This document shows positions 7,565 to 15,754 of a stretch of 21,598 bases of DNA, in pieces. Position numbers and translations under genes: made by a program. The notes beneath the pieces are model-generated. The model saw nothing but the letters and a program-made list of their open reading frames with translations. It was not told where the DNA came from and made no database searches. This DNA is from a virus. The first letter of the stretch is position 1. Every line of letters starts with the position of its first letter. The stretch spans positions 1 through 21,598 of the IMG/VR virus record IMGVR_UViG_3300007344_000307. One strand, given 5' to 3'.

Positions 7565-8971
7565 ATGGCACTTACACCTAATAATTATTCGTTGTTGCCA
7601 ACTCAAAGCAAAACTTTGTCAACTACGAACTACATTGATTTTACTAGCGGAGCTGGTAACGACTTCTCTCAGCAATATCTCCCAGAGATTTATGAGGCTG
7701 AGGCTGAGCGTTATGGCAACCGCACCGTTTCTGGTTTCCTCCGTATGGTTGGAGCAGAAATGCCTATGACTTCTGATCAAGTTGTTTGGTCAGAACAAAA
7801 CAGACTTCACATTGCATACCGCGATAGCGCTACTGCAAACCAAGAAGTTACTATGAATACAACCGCAGCACTTGGTATTATCACGCTTGGTACTGATCTT
7901 ACTAATGTTATTAGAATTGGTAATACAGTTTTAATTGAGGATGCAACAACTAATGCAACGGCAAAAGCATATGTTACTAATGTTTCTGGTCAATCATTTA
8001 GCTGCTATAACTATGCTGGTACTTCTTGGACTGGTTTTGGTGGAACTACTGCTGATGACGTAAATGTATTTGTTTACGGATCTGAGTTTATTAAAGGATC
8101 TGGAGCAATGTCAGGATCAGTTTATCCTTCTTTTACTCAATACAGCAACAAGCCTATCATTATCAAGGATTTCTATGAAGTAACTGGTTCTGACGCTTCT
8201 CAAATTGGTTGGGTTGAAGTAACTGACGAGTCTGGAACCTCTGGATACCTTTGGTATCTTAAAGGTGAAGGAGAAGCAAGACTTCGCTATCAAGATTATC
8301 TTGAAATGGCTGTAGTTGAAGGCGAAACTGCTAACAACACTAACCTTGCAAGTATTAATATCGAAGGTACTGAAGGTCTTTTTGCTGCTGTTGAAAGTCG
8401 TGGTAATGTTATGTCTGGCTTTACAGCTGCATCTGGTCTTAATGATTTTGATGAGATTCTTCAACGTCTTGATAAAGAAGGTTCTATTGAAGAAAACATG
8501 CTTTTCCTAAATAGAAGCGTTGCACTTGATTTCGATGATATGCTAGCTGCTACTAACTCATATGGTTCACCTGGTGGTACATCTTACGGTGTGTTCGAAA
8601 ACAGTGAGGATATGGCATTGAATCTTGGATTCTCTGGTTTCCGTAGAGGTTCTTATGATTTCTATAAGACTGATTGGAAATACTTGAACGATGCTTCAAC
8701 TAGAGGTATGATTACAGACATCGAAGGAGTACTTGTTCCTGCTGGTACTTCAACTGTTTATGATCAAATGCTTGGTACTAACATTCGTCGTCCATTCTTA
8801 CACGTACGTTATCGTGCTTCTGAGACTGATGATAGAAGAATCAAGACTTGGTTGACTGGATCAGTTGGTGGTGTTTACACTAGCGGAGATGACTTAATGC
8901 AAGTTAACTTCCTATCTGAGCGTTGCTTGGTAACTCAAGCTGCTAACAACTTCGTGTTGTTCAAGGCTTAA
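7565..8971 (+). CDS. major capsid protein (HK97-type fold)
   Basis: A 468-residue protein following the portal and scaffold-like genes and ending in a strong terminator. The N-arm includes DFSQQYLPEIYEAEAERYGNR and VSGFLRMVGAEMPMTSDQVVW. Residues about 95-170 look like an inserted small beta-barrel (VIRIGNTVLIEDATTNATAK), in keeping with the insertion domain of crAss-type capsid proteins. The axial and peripheral domains follow, ending with DDLMQVNFLSERCLVTQAAN, a C-terminal strand typical of the fold. Codon use differs from its neighbours: about 13 of 21 Arg codons are CGT or CGC, whereas AGA dominates elsewhere, and C-ending codons are frequent. That is a mark of translational selection expected for the most abundant virion protein. 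No Shine-Dalgarno sequence precedes the ATG; the leader is AAACTAAATTAAA. Confidence 0.88.
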   Translation: MALTPNNYSLLPTQSKTLSTTNYIDFTSGAGNDFSQQYLPEIYEAEAERYGNRTVSGFLRMVGAEMPMTSDQVVWSEQNRLHIAYRDSATANQEVTMNTTAALGIITLGTDLTNVIRIGNTVLIEDATTNATAKAYVTNVSGQSFSCYNYAGTSWTGFGGTTADDVNVFVYGSEFIKGSGAMSGSVYPSFTQYSNKPIIIKDFYEVTGSDASQIGWVEVTDESGTSGYLWYLKGEGEARLRYQDYLEMAVVEGETANNTNLASINIEGTEGLFAAVESRGNVMSGFTAASGLNDFDEILQRLDKEGSIEENMLFLNRSVALDFDDMLAATNSYGSPGGTSYGVFENSEDMALNLGFSGFRRGSYDFYKTDWKYLNDASTRGMITDIEGVLVPAGTSTVYDQMLGTNIRRPFLHVRYRASETDDRRIKTWLTGSVGGVYTSGDDLMQVNFLSERCLVTQAANNFVLFKA

Positions 8972-8978
8972 TTATAAA

Positions 8979-9018
8979 AAACCTGGGATCACACTATGTG
9001 ATCTCAGGTTTCTTTTTT
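8979..9018 (+). terminator. strong intrinsic terminator after the capsid gene
   Basis: A 15-bp stem (8979-8993 with 8997-9011) with a single G-U wobble and a three-base CTA loop is followed by C and six T (9013-9018). It begins eight bases after the capsid stop codon. It would end or attenuate the transcript so that capsid mRNA exceeds that of the downstream neck genes. Confidence 0.9.
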
Positions 9019-9040
9019 ATTTATTTAATTATATTATATT
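9012..9040 (+). promoter_or_regulatory. AT-rich leader after the terminator
   Basis: The 29 bases between the terminator stem and the ATG at 9041 contain one C and no G, and end in TTATATTATATT. The same motif ends the leader of the scaffold-like gene. Because a strong terminator lies directly upstream, the downstream genes need either read-through or a promoter here. No recognised Bacteroidota or sigma-70 promoter is evident, so the promoter idea is only a possibility. Confidence 0.3.
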
Positions 9041-9907
9041 ATGGAACAAAAGAAAACAGTTGCAGCCAAAAAACCAGCTGCAAAACAACCAACGCCAAAA
9101 GACGGTGTTATAATTCAAGAACCAGTAATTGCACCAAAAGTTATTACTGAACAACCTAAAAAAACTAATAATAAGTGGGAAATTAAAGATCGTACATATT
9201 ATTTAGTTAATGGTAAATCTCCAATAAGTTATTCAATTCCAAGTAGACATACAAGAAAGAAACCACTTCTTTATTTTGATGAACAAATTAATGAGCAGAG
9301 AGAAATTAGATATGCGTCTAATCAAAAATCTCCATTTGTAGATGAACAAAAAGGAGAGGCAACTCTAGCTCACATTGTTTTTGAAAACGGATCGCTTAGC
9401 GTGCCGAAAGAAAATCAAGCATTGCAAAAACTTCTTTCATTATATCATCCTTTAAAAAATAAAGTATACGCAGAGTTTGATCCAGTGACTGAAGCAAATA
9501 ACGAACTTGATTTTATAGAAATTGAATTTGAAGCCATGGCTGCTGCTAAGCAAATGGACATTGACATGGCAGAGGCTATATTAAGAGCTGAAATTGGATC
9601 TAAAGTATCAACAATGAGTTCATCTGAACTTAAACGAGATCTTTTCATTTTTGCAAAAAAGAATCCAGTTTTGTTTATGGATCTAGCAAGCGATGAAAAT
9701 GTACATCTTAGAAATGTTGCTGTTAAAGCTACAGAAGCTGGTATTATTAAACTTTCTCCAGATCAAAGAACATTTACTTGGGGAAGTAATGATAGAAAAC
9801 TAATTACTGTTCCGTTTGATGAGCATCCATATTCAGCGATGGCGTCATTCTTTAAGACAGATGAAGGCATGGAGATTTTCTCTAATATTGAGAAAAAACT
9901 TTCATAA
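9041..9907 (+). CDS. conserved head/neck-region protein, unknown function
   Basis: A 288-residue protein directly after the capsid gene. Residues 1-20 are Ala/Lys/Pro-rich and disordered. A beta-rich part follows (KWEIKDRTYYLVNGKSPISY, then SRHTRKKPLLYFDEQ and EIRYASNQKSPFVDEQKGEA), then a helical part with IEIEFEAMAAAKQMDIDMAE and SSSELKRDLFIFAKKNPVLF, and a compact C-terminal domain with LSPDQRTFTWGSNDRKLITV. I recognise the pattern, with 'DRTYYL...HTR-x-PLLYFDE' and 'VPFDE-PYSA', from uncharacterised proteins of uncultured marine phages, but no function is known to me. Its position, between capsid and neck genes with its own 5' and 3' hairpins, suggests a virion or head-completion protein. 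It carries no enzyme motif. Confidence 0.75.
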   Translation: MEQKKTVAAKKPAAKQPTPKDGVIIQEPVIAPKVITEQPKKTNNKWEIKDRTYYLVNGKSPISYSIPSRHTRKKPLLYFDEQINEQREIRYASNQKSPFVDEQKGEATLAHIVFENGSLSVPKENQALQKLLSLYHPLKNKVYAEFDPVTEANNELDFIEIEFEAMAAAKQMDIDMAEAILRAEIGSKVSTMSSSELKRDLFIFAKKNPVLFMDLASDENVHLRNVAVKATEAGIIKLSPDQRTFTWGSNDRKLITVPFDEHPYSAMASFFKTDEGMEIFSNIEKKLS

Positions 9908-9920
9908 TATGTGATTATAC

Positions 9921-9965
9921 TTTATAGTAGTTAAGCCATCTTTAAGGTGGCTTAGCTGCTATAAA
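9921..9965 (+). other. 20-bp RNA hairpin without a U-tract
   Basis: In the 71-base gap between two structural genes, 9921-9940 can pair with 9946-9965 around a TTTAA loop: 20 uninterrupted pairs including three U-G wobbles, all with U on the 5' arm. What follows is ATAATAAATAAAC rather than a T-run, so it is not a classic intrinsic terminator on either strand. It may be an mRNA processing or stability element, or a terminator of a type that does not need a U-tract. Confidence 0.6.
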
Positions 9966-9978
9966 TAATAAATAAACT

Positions 9979-11001
9979 ATGGCTATAAATGTTAATCAAG
10001 TCTATAAGACTGTACTATCAATATTAAATAAAGAGCAGAGAGGATATATTACACCTGATGAGTTTAACAAACTAGCCACTCAGGTTCAGCTAGAAATGTT
10101 TGAAAATTATTCAGACGACCTGAACCAACTTGTACGCGTACCACAAACAGATATGGATTATTCTGATCGCGTTATGAACGTCGATGAGAAGCTATCTGTT
10201 TTTAAAAGATTTGGAACTGGAACGTACGATAATTCTACAACACCAGCAACTCCATTTTTTACACTCCCAACGGATTTATATAGACTAGGCGCAGTTACAT
10301 ATACTGGATTAAACAGTAAGGTAGTTGAATTACAGCGTCAACAACGTAATGAGTTTTACAATATACAAAACTCTCCACTTACAGCATCAACATTAGATTT
10401 CCCTTCTTATTTGTATGAAAATGAAAGAATGTATGTTAGACCAACTAGCATAACAAGCAGCATATCAGTTGATTACTTAAAAAAGCCAGATGATGTACGT
10501 TGGGGCTATAGCTTAGGTAGTCTTGGTCAATATATATATGACTCAACAACTTATGGTGCTAATTTACTAAACACAGGAACAAGTACACTTACTAATTCAA
10601 TTACAACAGCATTGGCTGGTGGATCCGCTGGTACATATACTTATCTACCGTATAGTGGTGGTAGTGGAACAGGTCTTGTTATGAATATAACAGCAACTAA
10701 CGCAACAACGTGTACAATAGATGTAATAACAGCTGGAACTGGTTATGCTGTAGGAGATGTACTTACAATTGATAATGACGAAATTGGTGTTGGTAGTACT
10801 GGTCCAGTAATAACATTAACAGCTGCTAATTTCAATAATAATAGCACATATGGATCTACAGATGTTGAACTTCATGTTTCAGAGAGAGATGATTTCATTA
10901 TTAATGTACTGAAATATTGTGGCGTTGTTATTAGAGACCCACAAGTAGTACAATTTGCAGCTAATGAAGCACAAAAAGACGAAGTAACTGAAAAAAGATA
11001 A
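9979..11001 (+). CDS. neck/ring-type connector protein with inserted beta module
   Basis: A 340-residue protein. The N-terminal helical region (INVNQVYKTVLSILNKEQRG, TPDEFNKLATQVQLEMFENY) and the middle part (ELQRQQRNEFYNIQNSPLT, YLYENERMYVRPTSI, VDYLKKPDDVRWGY) match a family I recall from crAss-like and marine podovirus-type structural blocks, where it lies between head and tail genes. The C-terminal portion (ELHVSERDDFIINVLKYCGV, VIRDPQVVQFAANEAQ) is helical. This suits head-tail connector or ring proteins that stack below the portal. Residues about 213-285 interrupt the family pattern with a glycine- and threonine-rich beta module that recurs in two downstream proteins. The next gene starts six bases after the stop. 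The structural role is well supported by context; the exact ring identity is not resolved. Confidence 0.75.
   Translation: MAINVNQVYKTVLSILNKEQRGYITPDEFNKLATQVQLEMFENYSDDLNQLVRVPQTDMDYSDRVMNVDEKLSVFKRFGTGTYDNSTTPATPFFTLPTDLYRLGAVTYTGLNSKVVELQRQQRNEFYNIQNSPLTASTLDFPSYLYENERMYVRPTSITSSISVDYLKKPDDVRWGYSLGSLGQYIYDSTTYGANLLNTGTSTLTNSITTALAGGSAGTYTYLPYSGGSGTGLVMNITATNATTCTIDVITAGTGYAVGDVLTIDNDEIGVGSTGPVITLTAANFNNNSTYGSTDVELHVSERDDFIINVLKYCGVVIRDPQVVQFAANEAQKDEVTEKR
10615..10833 (+). other. beta module copy 1 (in the first neck protein)
   Basis: Encodes residues about 213-285: GTYTYLPYSGGSGTGLVMNI, then TIDVITAGTGYAVGDVLTID, an acidic turn with the 'EIG' motif, and PVITLTAANF. It shares its order of motifs with copies at 12829 and 16709: TYT, a Gly-rich turn, a strand pair, G-Y/F-x-x-GD-x-[IL]-TI, then a closing hydrophobic strand. 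Confidence 0.65.
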
Positions 11002-11007
11002 TAGAAC

Positions 11008-12210
11008 ATGGAAATTCCAGGAACTGGCTTAATTAACGAAACTAACGAAGAGTATTACATTGGTCAAAAAGTATTTGATGTACAAGTAAGCCAAACTGAA
11101 TTTACTACCGCATTTAATACAGATCTCACCGATGGTATTGCTAATGAATATCCGCAAAACTATTATCTACAAACAAGTAGTGATAGCGGTGTTACATGGG
11201 TTACTGTTGCATCTGAAGTAAAAACTGGAACAACAAAAACTATTGTATCTGGAACAAACTCTGTACCAGTTGCGATCACTGGACCAATACTTGTAAGAGT
11301 TGCTTTATTTATTACAGCGGCTGAAGACAATTACGGTGGGTATGCTTTTATTAAACTAGGTGACATTATAAATAATTTTTTAGTTGCATATGTTGGCGCT
11401 GGAAAACTTGTGCCTAGCGTAAAAAGAACTGACGTTATATTTCACGCTAAAAGAGGTTTACAAGAATTTAGCTACGACACACTAAAGAGTGTTAAGTCAC
11501 AAGAGTTTTCAATGCCAAGTAGCTTAAGCTTTCCACTTCCACAAGATTATGTGAACTATGTAAGAGTTTCTGCTATTGATAACTTAGGCGTACAACATAT
11601 AGTTTATCCTGCAAATAATCTTACAGTTAATCCATATGAAAGTCCACAGCAAGATAGTGCTGGTGATTACGTACAAGATGATTACGGAAAAAATATACAA
11701 GAAACATCGGTAACAGAAACTAATTGGAAGGCAAACGATACAAACCAAATTACTGGTATATTTAATGCTAATCTAGCCACTCAAGGATATGATTGGTGGG
11801 GCTATGGATATGGATATGGAGTGGGTGGTTATGGTGGTTATTATGGTAGAAGATATGGTGCCCTGCCAGAATGGACACAACAAAATGGTTGGTTTACAAT
11901 AAATGGTCGAACAAATAGTTGGAACTTTTCTAGCAACCTTTTAAACAACACAATTGTTGTTAAGTATGTATCAGATGGTTTGGCTTATGATATGGATACT
12001 AGAGTGCCTAAAATGGCTGAGGAGGCAATGTATGCACATATTTTACATGCGATCGTGTCAAATAGAGCTGGTCAACCGGAATATTTAGTAAGAAGATTAA
12101 AGCAAGAGAGATCTGCTAAGCTAAGAAACGCAAAGATTAGACTTCAAAACCTAAAGCAAGATGAAATTGCTCAAGTTATGAGAAATAAGTCTAAAATGAT
12201 AAAACATTAA
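11008..12210 (+). CDS. second neck/ring-type protein with N-terminal extension
   Basis: A 400-residue protein. From about residue 113 it follows a recognisable phage neck protein pattern: AFIKLGDIINNFLVAYVG, KRTDVIFHAKRGLQEFSYDT, FPLPQDYVNYVRVSAIDN, then AYDMDTRVPKMAEEAMYAHI, NRAGQPEYLVRRLKQERSAK and a basic helical tail ending in MRNKSKMIKH. The conserved helical ends and central beta part suit a tail or connector ring component. Residues 1 to about 112 look like a separate beta-sandwich-like domain (YYLQTSSDSGVTWVTVASEV, ITGPILVRVALFI) that I regard as an addition. Residues 261-285 form a Gly/Tyr/Trp-rich loop. The next gene starts three bases after the stop. The neck role is inferred from family pattern and gene order. 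Confidence 0.75.
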   Translation: MEIPGTGLINETNEEYYIGQKVFDVQVSQTEFTTAFNTDLTDGIANEYPQNYYLQTSSDSGVTWVTVASEVKTGTTKTIVSGTNSVPVAITGPILVRVALFITAAEDNYGGYAFIKLGDIINNFLVAYVGAGKLVPSVKRTDVIFHAKRGLQEFSYDTLKSVKSQEFSMPSSLSFPLPQDYVNYVRVSAIDNLGVQHIVYPANNLTVNPYESPQQDSAGDYVQDDYGKNIQETSVTETNWKANDTNQITGIFNANLATQGYDWWGYGYGYGVGGYGGYYGRRYGALPEWTQQNGWFTINGRTNSWNFSSNLLNNTIVVKYVSDGLAYDMDTRVPKMAEEAMYAHILHAIVSNRAGQPEYLVRRLKQERSAKLRNAKIRLQNLKQDEIAQVMRNKSKMIKH

Positions 12211-12213
12211 TTT

Positions 12214-15200
12214 ATGCCAGAAGTTAGAAATGTCTTCCTAAAAGGGAAGATGAATAAAGATGTTAATGGTAGATTACTAACTCAAGGAGAGTATATTGAC
12301 GCTAGGAATATTTCTACAAACGATGACTTAAGTGGTAATTCCGGTTTAGCAGAAAATGTTAATGGTAATTCCTTGTTAACTAATTTTAATTTATCTGGTG
12401 AAAATTTAGAAATTATAGGTATCTGTATAGATACTTCAAAAAATAGAATTTTTGCATGTATTACCAATTGGAACGATACGTCGTCAGATGGTATATCAAA
12501 TTTTGCAAGTAGCGGCTCTTCGCACTATATATGCATGTATGATAACGCAGAACAAGTTAGTTACATTCTTGTTTCTGGTAATTTTTTAAACTTTAGCAAG
12601 ACTAGTCCAGTACTAAACATGCAGGTACTAGAAGATTTATTATTTATATCTGATAATAGAAATCAACCAAGAAAAATCAACGTTGAAACTGCTAAAGCAG
12701 ATCCTTCTTATTACTTCAAAGAAGAGCACATATCCGTAGCTAAGTATTATCCATATCAACAAGCTAATGTAGCAAAGTTGTCTAGTAATGGAGAGTTACT
12801 TATAAATTCAGAGTTATTAATAACTAAAAACACAACTGGATTAACACCAACAACTGCTACTTATACTGGCGTTATTCCTTCATCTACTAGTGGCTCCGGT
12901 GTTGGTTCACAGTTTACAATAGAAGTAATTAGTGGTTCAGTTGTTGAAGCTAAAGTCTCTGCAGTTGGTTCTTCATTTGATATTGGTGATACAATTACTA
13001 TTGACGGATCTTCTATAGGTGGTACTACTGTTATTAACGATGTTACATTAACCGTTTTAATGGAAAATATGAAACAAGATCCAACTATGAAGGATTGTGT
13101 TTCTGAAACATTACCAGCATCAACAACGGTAACAACTACGGGTGGTACATTATCTTTATCGCCTGGAGCTGGTGGAGTAGTAACTATACTTACACCTATT
13201 GATGCAAACTGGAAAGGATCAAGAATAACAACAAGTACAATAACTGTACAAAACAATGTTAATATACAACAAGCCTACACTGGTACAACTAGTTTACCAT
13301 TAGTGAATAATGGAACTTCTCCTATTACCATAAGTTCAGGAACTACAATTACGGTTGGAGCAAATCCATATTATGACGTGGATTATAATGGAGATGAAGA
13401 CTATTTGTCAGATAAGTTTGTACGTTTAAGTTATAGATTTAAATATGATGATGGTGAATATTCTATTATAGCTCCATTTACACAACACATATTTATTCCA
13501 AAACAAGATGGATATTTTTTAGACGAAAATTTTCCAGCAGATATTGAAGCCGATAATAGTGATGAAAATAGCGCTATAAAAAGTACAATCATTGCGTTTT
13601 TTGAAAACAAAGTAAACTGTGTTGAATTAGCAATAAATTTGCCGGAAGGAGTTGATACACCAGCAGATTTATATGAGCAACTTAAAGTTACAGATATTGA
13701 TATTCTTTATAAAGAATCTGATCAGACATCAATTAAAGTTTTAGATACAATTACGCAATCACAGTTAGCGTTATCATCTACGCCTCACCAGTATATTTAC
13801 GAATACAAAGCAAGTTCACCGATAAGGGTATTACCAAATAAAGAAATTACTAGAGCTTCAGATAAAGTACCAATTAGAGCAAAAGCTCAAGAAATATCTG
13901 GCAACAGGGTTATGTATGGAAATTATGTTGCAAGAAGTTCTAGACCACAAACATTAAACTATAATGTTTTAGCTGGTGAAAAAGATGATTTTGGAACTTT
14001 TAATTCTATTAATAAAACACAATATCCAAACCACTCTTTAAAGCAAAATAGATCATATAAAATTGGTGTTGTTCTTTGCGATAAGTTTGGTAGACAGTCT
14101 GATGTTATTACTTCTGAAAACTCTATAGTATATAATAATTATAGAACATCAACAACTGGTTTTTTAACATCTACAGATACTTGGCTTGGTGACTCACTTA
14201 AAATAATTTGGAACTCTGCTATCCCTAGTCAAATAGACGAACCTGGTTATGTCGGTTTATATAGCGATACAAATCCACTAGGTTGGTATAGTTACAAAGT
14301 TGTTGTTCAACAAAAAGAACAAGACTATTATAATGTATTTTTACCAACAATACTAAATAATTATCCATCTAGTCCTGCTTCAAATGACGAAGTATCACAT
14401 ATAACGTTATTTAGTGATAATATAAATAAAGTACCTAGAGATTTAAGAGAAGTTGGACCACAAGACATAGTATACTCTAGTTCTGTTGATTTGTATGGTA
14501 GAGTGCAAAATTCAATTTATAGTTCAAGCTCATCAACTAATATTCAGTTCTTTCCAGATTCAATACCAGACAAAGTTGTTAAAATTGGAATTAGAGATGA
14601 CATAGGATTGGATACAGATGAAGATGGAGCTGCATATGATGAATCTCCATTTTATAGTATTCCTACTGGATTAACACCACCTGGTGGTGCTGAGTTAAAA
14701 GGCGCTAATCCATTTATTGGCCAAGTACTAACACAGAAGCAAATAGGTGCGACAGGTGGTGCTAGCGGTGGTAATGTTACGTATAAAAATGTGAGATTAA
14801 ATGTATATGAAACTAAACCATTTTATTCTGAAATAGATATATTCTATGAAACAAGTACATCTGGTTTAATTTCAGATTTAAATACATTTATAAATAATAG
14901 TGCAAGTGAATTTACACCTATATCAATATCAGATTGGAACTTTATATTGGAAGAGGGTTTTTCAATTAATAGTTATGCTAATCCTGATTGGTTTGATGTT
15001 GTTAATTCAGAGGGCGTTAGTATAGCTTCAGCTAACTTAACTGGTACATTATTATCTGTTAGAAACGGTCCTGGTGGTGATGTTACCAATAAGTTTGTAC
15101 TAGAACAAGATCCTGTAAGTTATAAATTTAAAATAAAAACTAATTCATATTTTATATATACATCTGGAAGTAATTACGTTGACAATTATCAATTTAACTT

Positions 15201-15753
15201 TAACTTCACCAATACTGTTTCTGGTGTTGATTATTCTAATAATATATTAATAGAATATCCAAATAGACTCGATAATTCTATACCTACATTCACAGGTGTT
15301 TCACCGTTTACCCCTGGTAATAAAAATGAATTTCCAACACCTGTTGGTCAGTGGCATAATATAATCTCTATGGATGGACAAAATGGTACTGCCGATCCGT
15401 CTATAAATAGTAAGAAAAATGGTTTAGTATGGACAATTGTTTCTGTACAATTTTATTGGGTTTATCAAGGTTTGTGGACTACATACCAATCTGGAACGGC
15501 AATAAGCGAATATCTTAGAATAGCCAATGATGCTGGTCAAACATATACTAACATTGCTGAAACACTACAATATGATGACTCGTTTGTTTGTGTTAATACA
15601 AATGCTACTGACCCAAGTGATTTTTATATTAATTATAATGATAGGACAGATACAGATTTTAGGGTTTATTTAAGATTAAGTGATGCTAGCGGTGGCTCTG
15701 GTTATCTTAGTACTCAGGCAAGAATAGACTTTACACTAAAAAGAACAAATTAA
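12214..15753 (+). CDS. large tail muzzle / stabilisation-type structural protein
   Basis: A 1179-residue protein, almost wholly beta-rich. The opening VFLKGKMNKDVNGRLLTQGE followed by YIDARNISTNDD is a hallmark, as I recall it, of large tail proteins in crAss-like and marine phages, often annotated as tail stabilisation or muzzle proteins. Further family-like segments are AQEISGNRVMYGNYV (from residue 558), YKIGVVLCDKFGRQSD (from 615) and YKVVVQQKEQDYYNVFLP (from 694). Such proteins form the distal tail nozzle that gates DNA exit. Residues about 206-286 hold the second copy of the shared beta module. The C-terminal third is Ser/Asn/Gly-rich with no recognised enzyme motif. Only one base separates its stop from the next ATG, and the two proteins probably assemble together. 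No signal peptide or membrane segment is seen. Confidence 0.75.
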   Translation: MPEVRNVFLKGKMNKDVNGRLLTQGEYIDARNISTNDDLSGNSGLAENVNGNSLLTNFNLSGENLEIIGICIDTSKNRIFACITNWNDTSSDGISNFASSGSSHYICMYDNAEQVSYILVSGNFLNFSKTSPVLNMQVLEDLLFISDNRNQPRKINVETAKADPSYYFKEEHISVAKYYPYQQANVAKLSSNGELLINSELLITKNTTGLTPTTATYTGVIPSSTSGSGVGSQFTIEVISGSVVEAKVSAVGSSFDIGDTITIDGSSIGGTTVINDVTLTVLMENMKQDPTMKDCVSETLPASTTVTTTGGTLSLSPGAGGVVTILTPIDANWKGSRITTSTITVQNNVNIQQAYTGTTSLPLVNNGTSPITISSGTTITVGANPYYDVDYNGDEDYLSDKFVRLSYRFKYDDGEYSIIAPFTQHIFIPKQDGYFLDENFPADIEADNSDENSAIKSTIIAFFENKVNCVELAINLPEGVDTPADLYEQLKVTDIDILYKESDQTSIKVLDTITQSQLALSSTPHQYIYEYKASSPIRVLPNKEITRASDKVPIRAKAQEISGNRVMYGNYVARSSRPQTLNYNVLAGEKDDFGTFNSINKTQYPNHSLKQNRSYKIGVVLCDKFGRQSDVITSENSIVYNNYRTSTTGFLTSTDTWLGDSLKIIWNSAIPSQIDEPGYVGLYSDTNPLGWYSYKVVVQQKEQDYYNVFLPTILNNYPSSPASNDEVSHITLFSDNINKVPRDLREVGPQDIVYSSSVDLYGRVQNSIYSSSSSTNIQFFPDSIPDKVVKIGIRDDIGLDTDEDGAAYDESPFYSIPTGLTPPGGAELKGANPFIGQVLTQKQIGATGGASGGNVTYKNVRLNVYETKPFYSEIDIFYETSTSGLISDLNTFINNSASEFTPISISDWNFILEEGFSINSYANPDWFDVVNSEGVSIASANLTGTLLSVRNGPGGDVTNKFVLEQDPVSYKFKIKTNSYFIYTSGSNYVDNYQFNFNFTNTVSGVDYSNNILIEYPNRLDNSIPTFTGVSPFTPGNKNEFPTPVGQWHNIISMDGQNGTADPSINSKKNGLVWTIVSVQFYWVYQGLWTTYQSGTAISEYLRIANDAGQTYTNIAETLQYDDSFVCVNTNATDPSDFYINYNDRTDTDFRVYLRLSDASGGSGYLSTQARIDFTLKRTN
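12829..13071 (+). other. beta module copy 2 (in the muzzle-type protein)
   Basis: Encodes residues about 206-286: NTTGLTPTTATYTGVIPSST, a Gly-rich turn, FTIEVISGSVVEAKVSAVGS, then SFDIGDTITIDGSSIGG and a closing strand LTVLMENM. The start 'NTTGL...YTGVIP' is closest to copy 3 ('NKTGL...YTGVVP'). Confidence 0.65.
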
Positions 15754-15754
15754 T

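Noticed and set aside
9960-9967. TATAAATA, identical to the T4-type late promoter octamer
   Set aside because: It lies within the arm of the 9921-9965 hairpin in very AT-rich DNA, and nothing in the window suggests a T4-type late sigma factor.
12861-13256. Minus-strand open frame of 131 codons within the muzzle-type gene
   Set aside because: A shadow of the Val/Thr-rich beta module region of the + strand protein; no spacing or start signal for an antisense gene.
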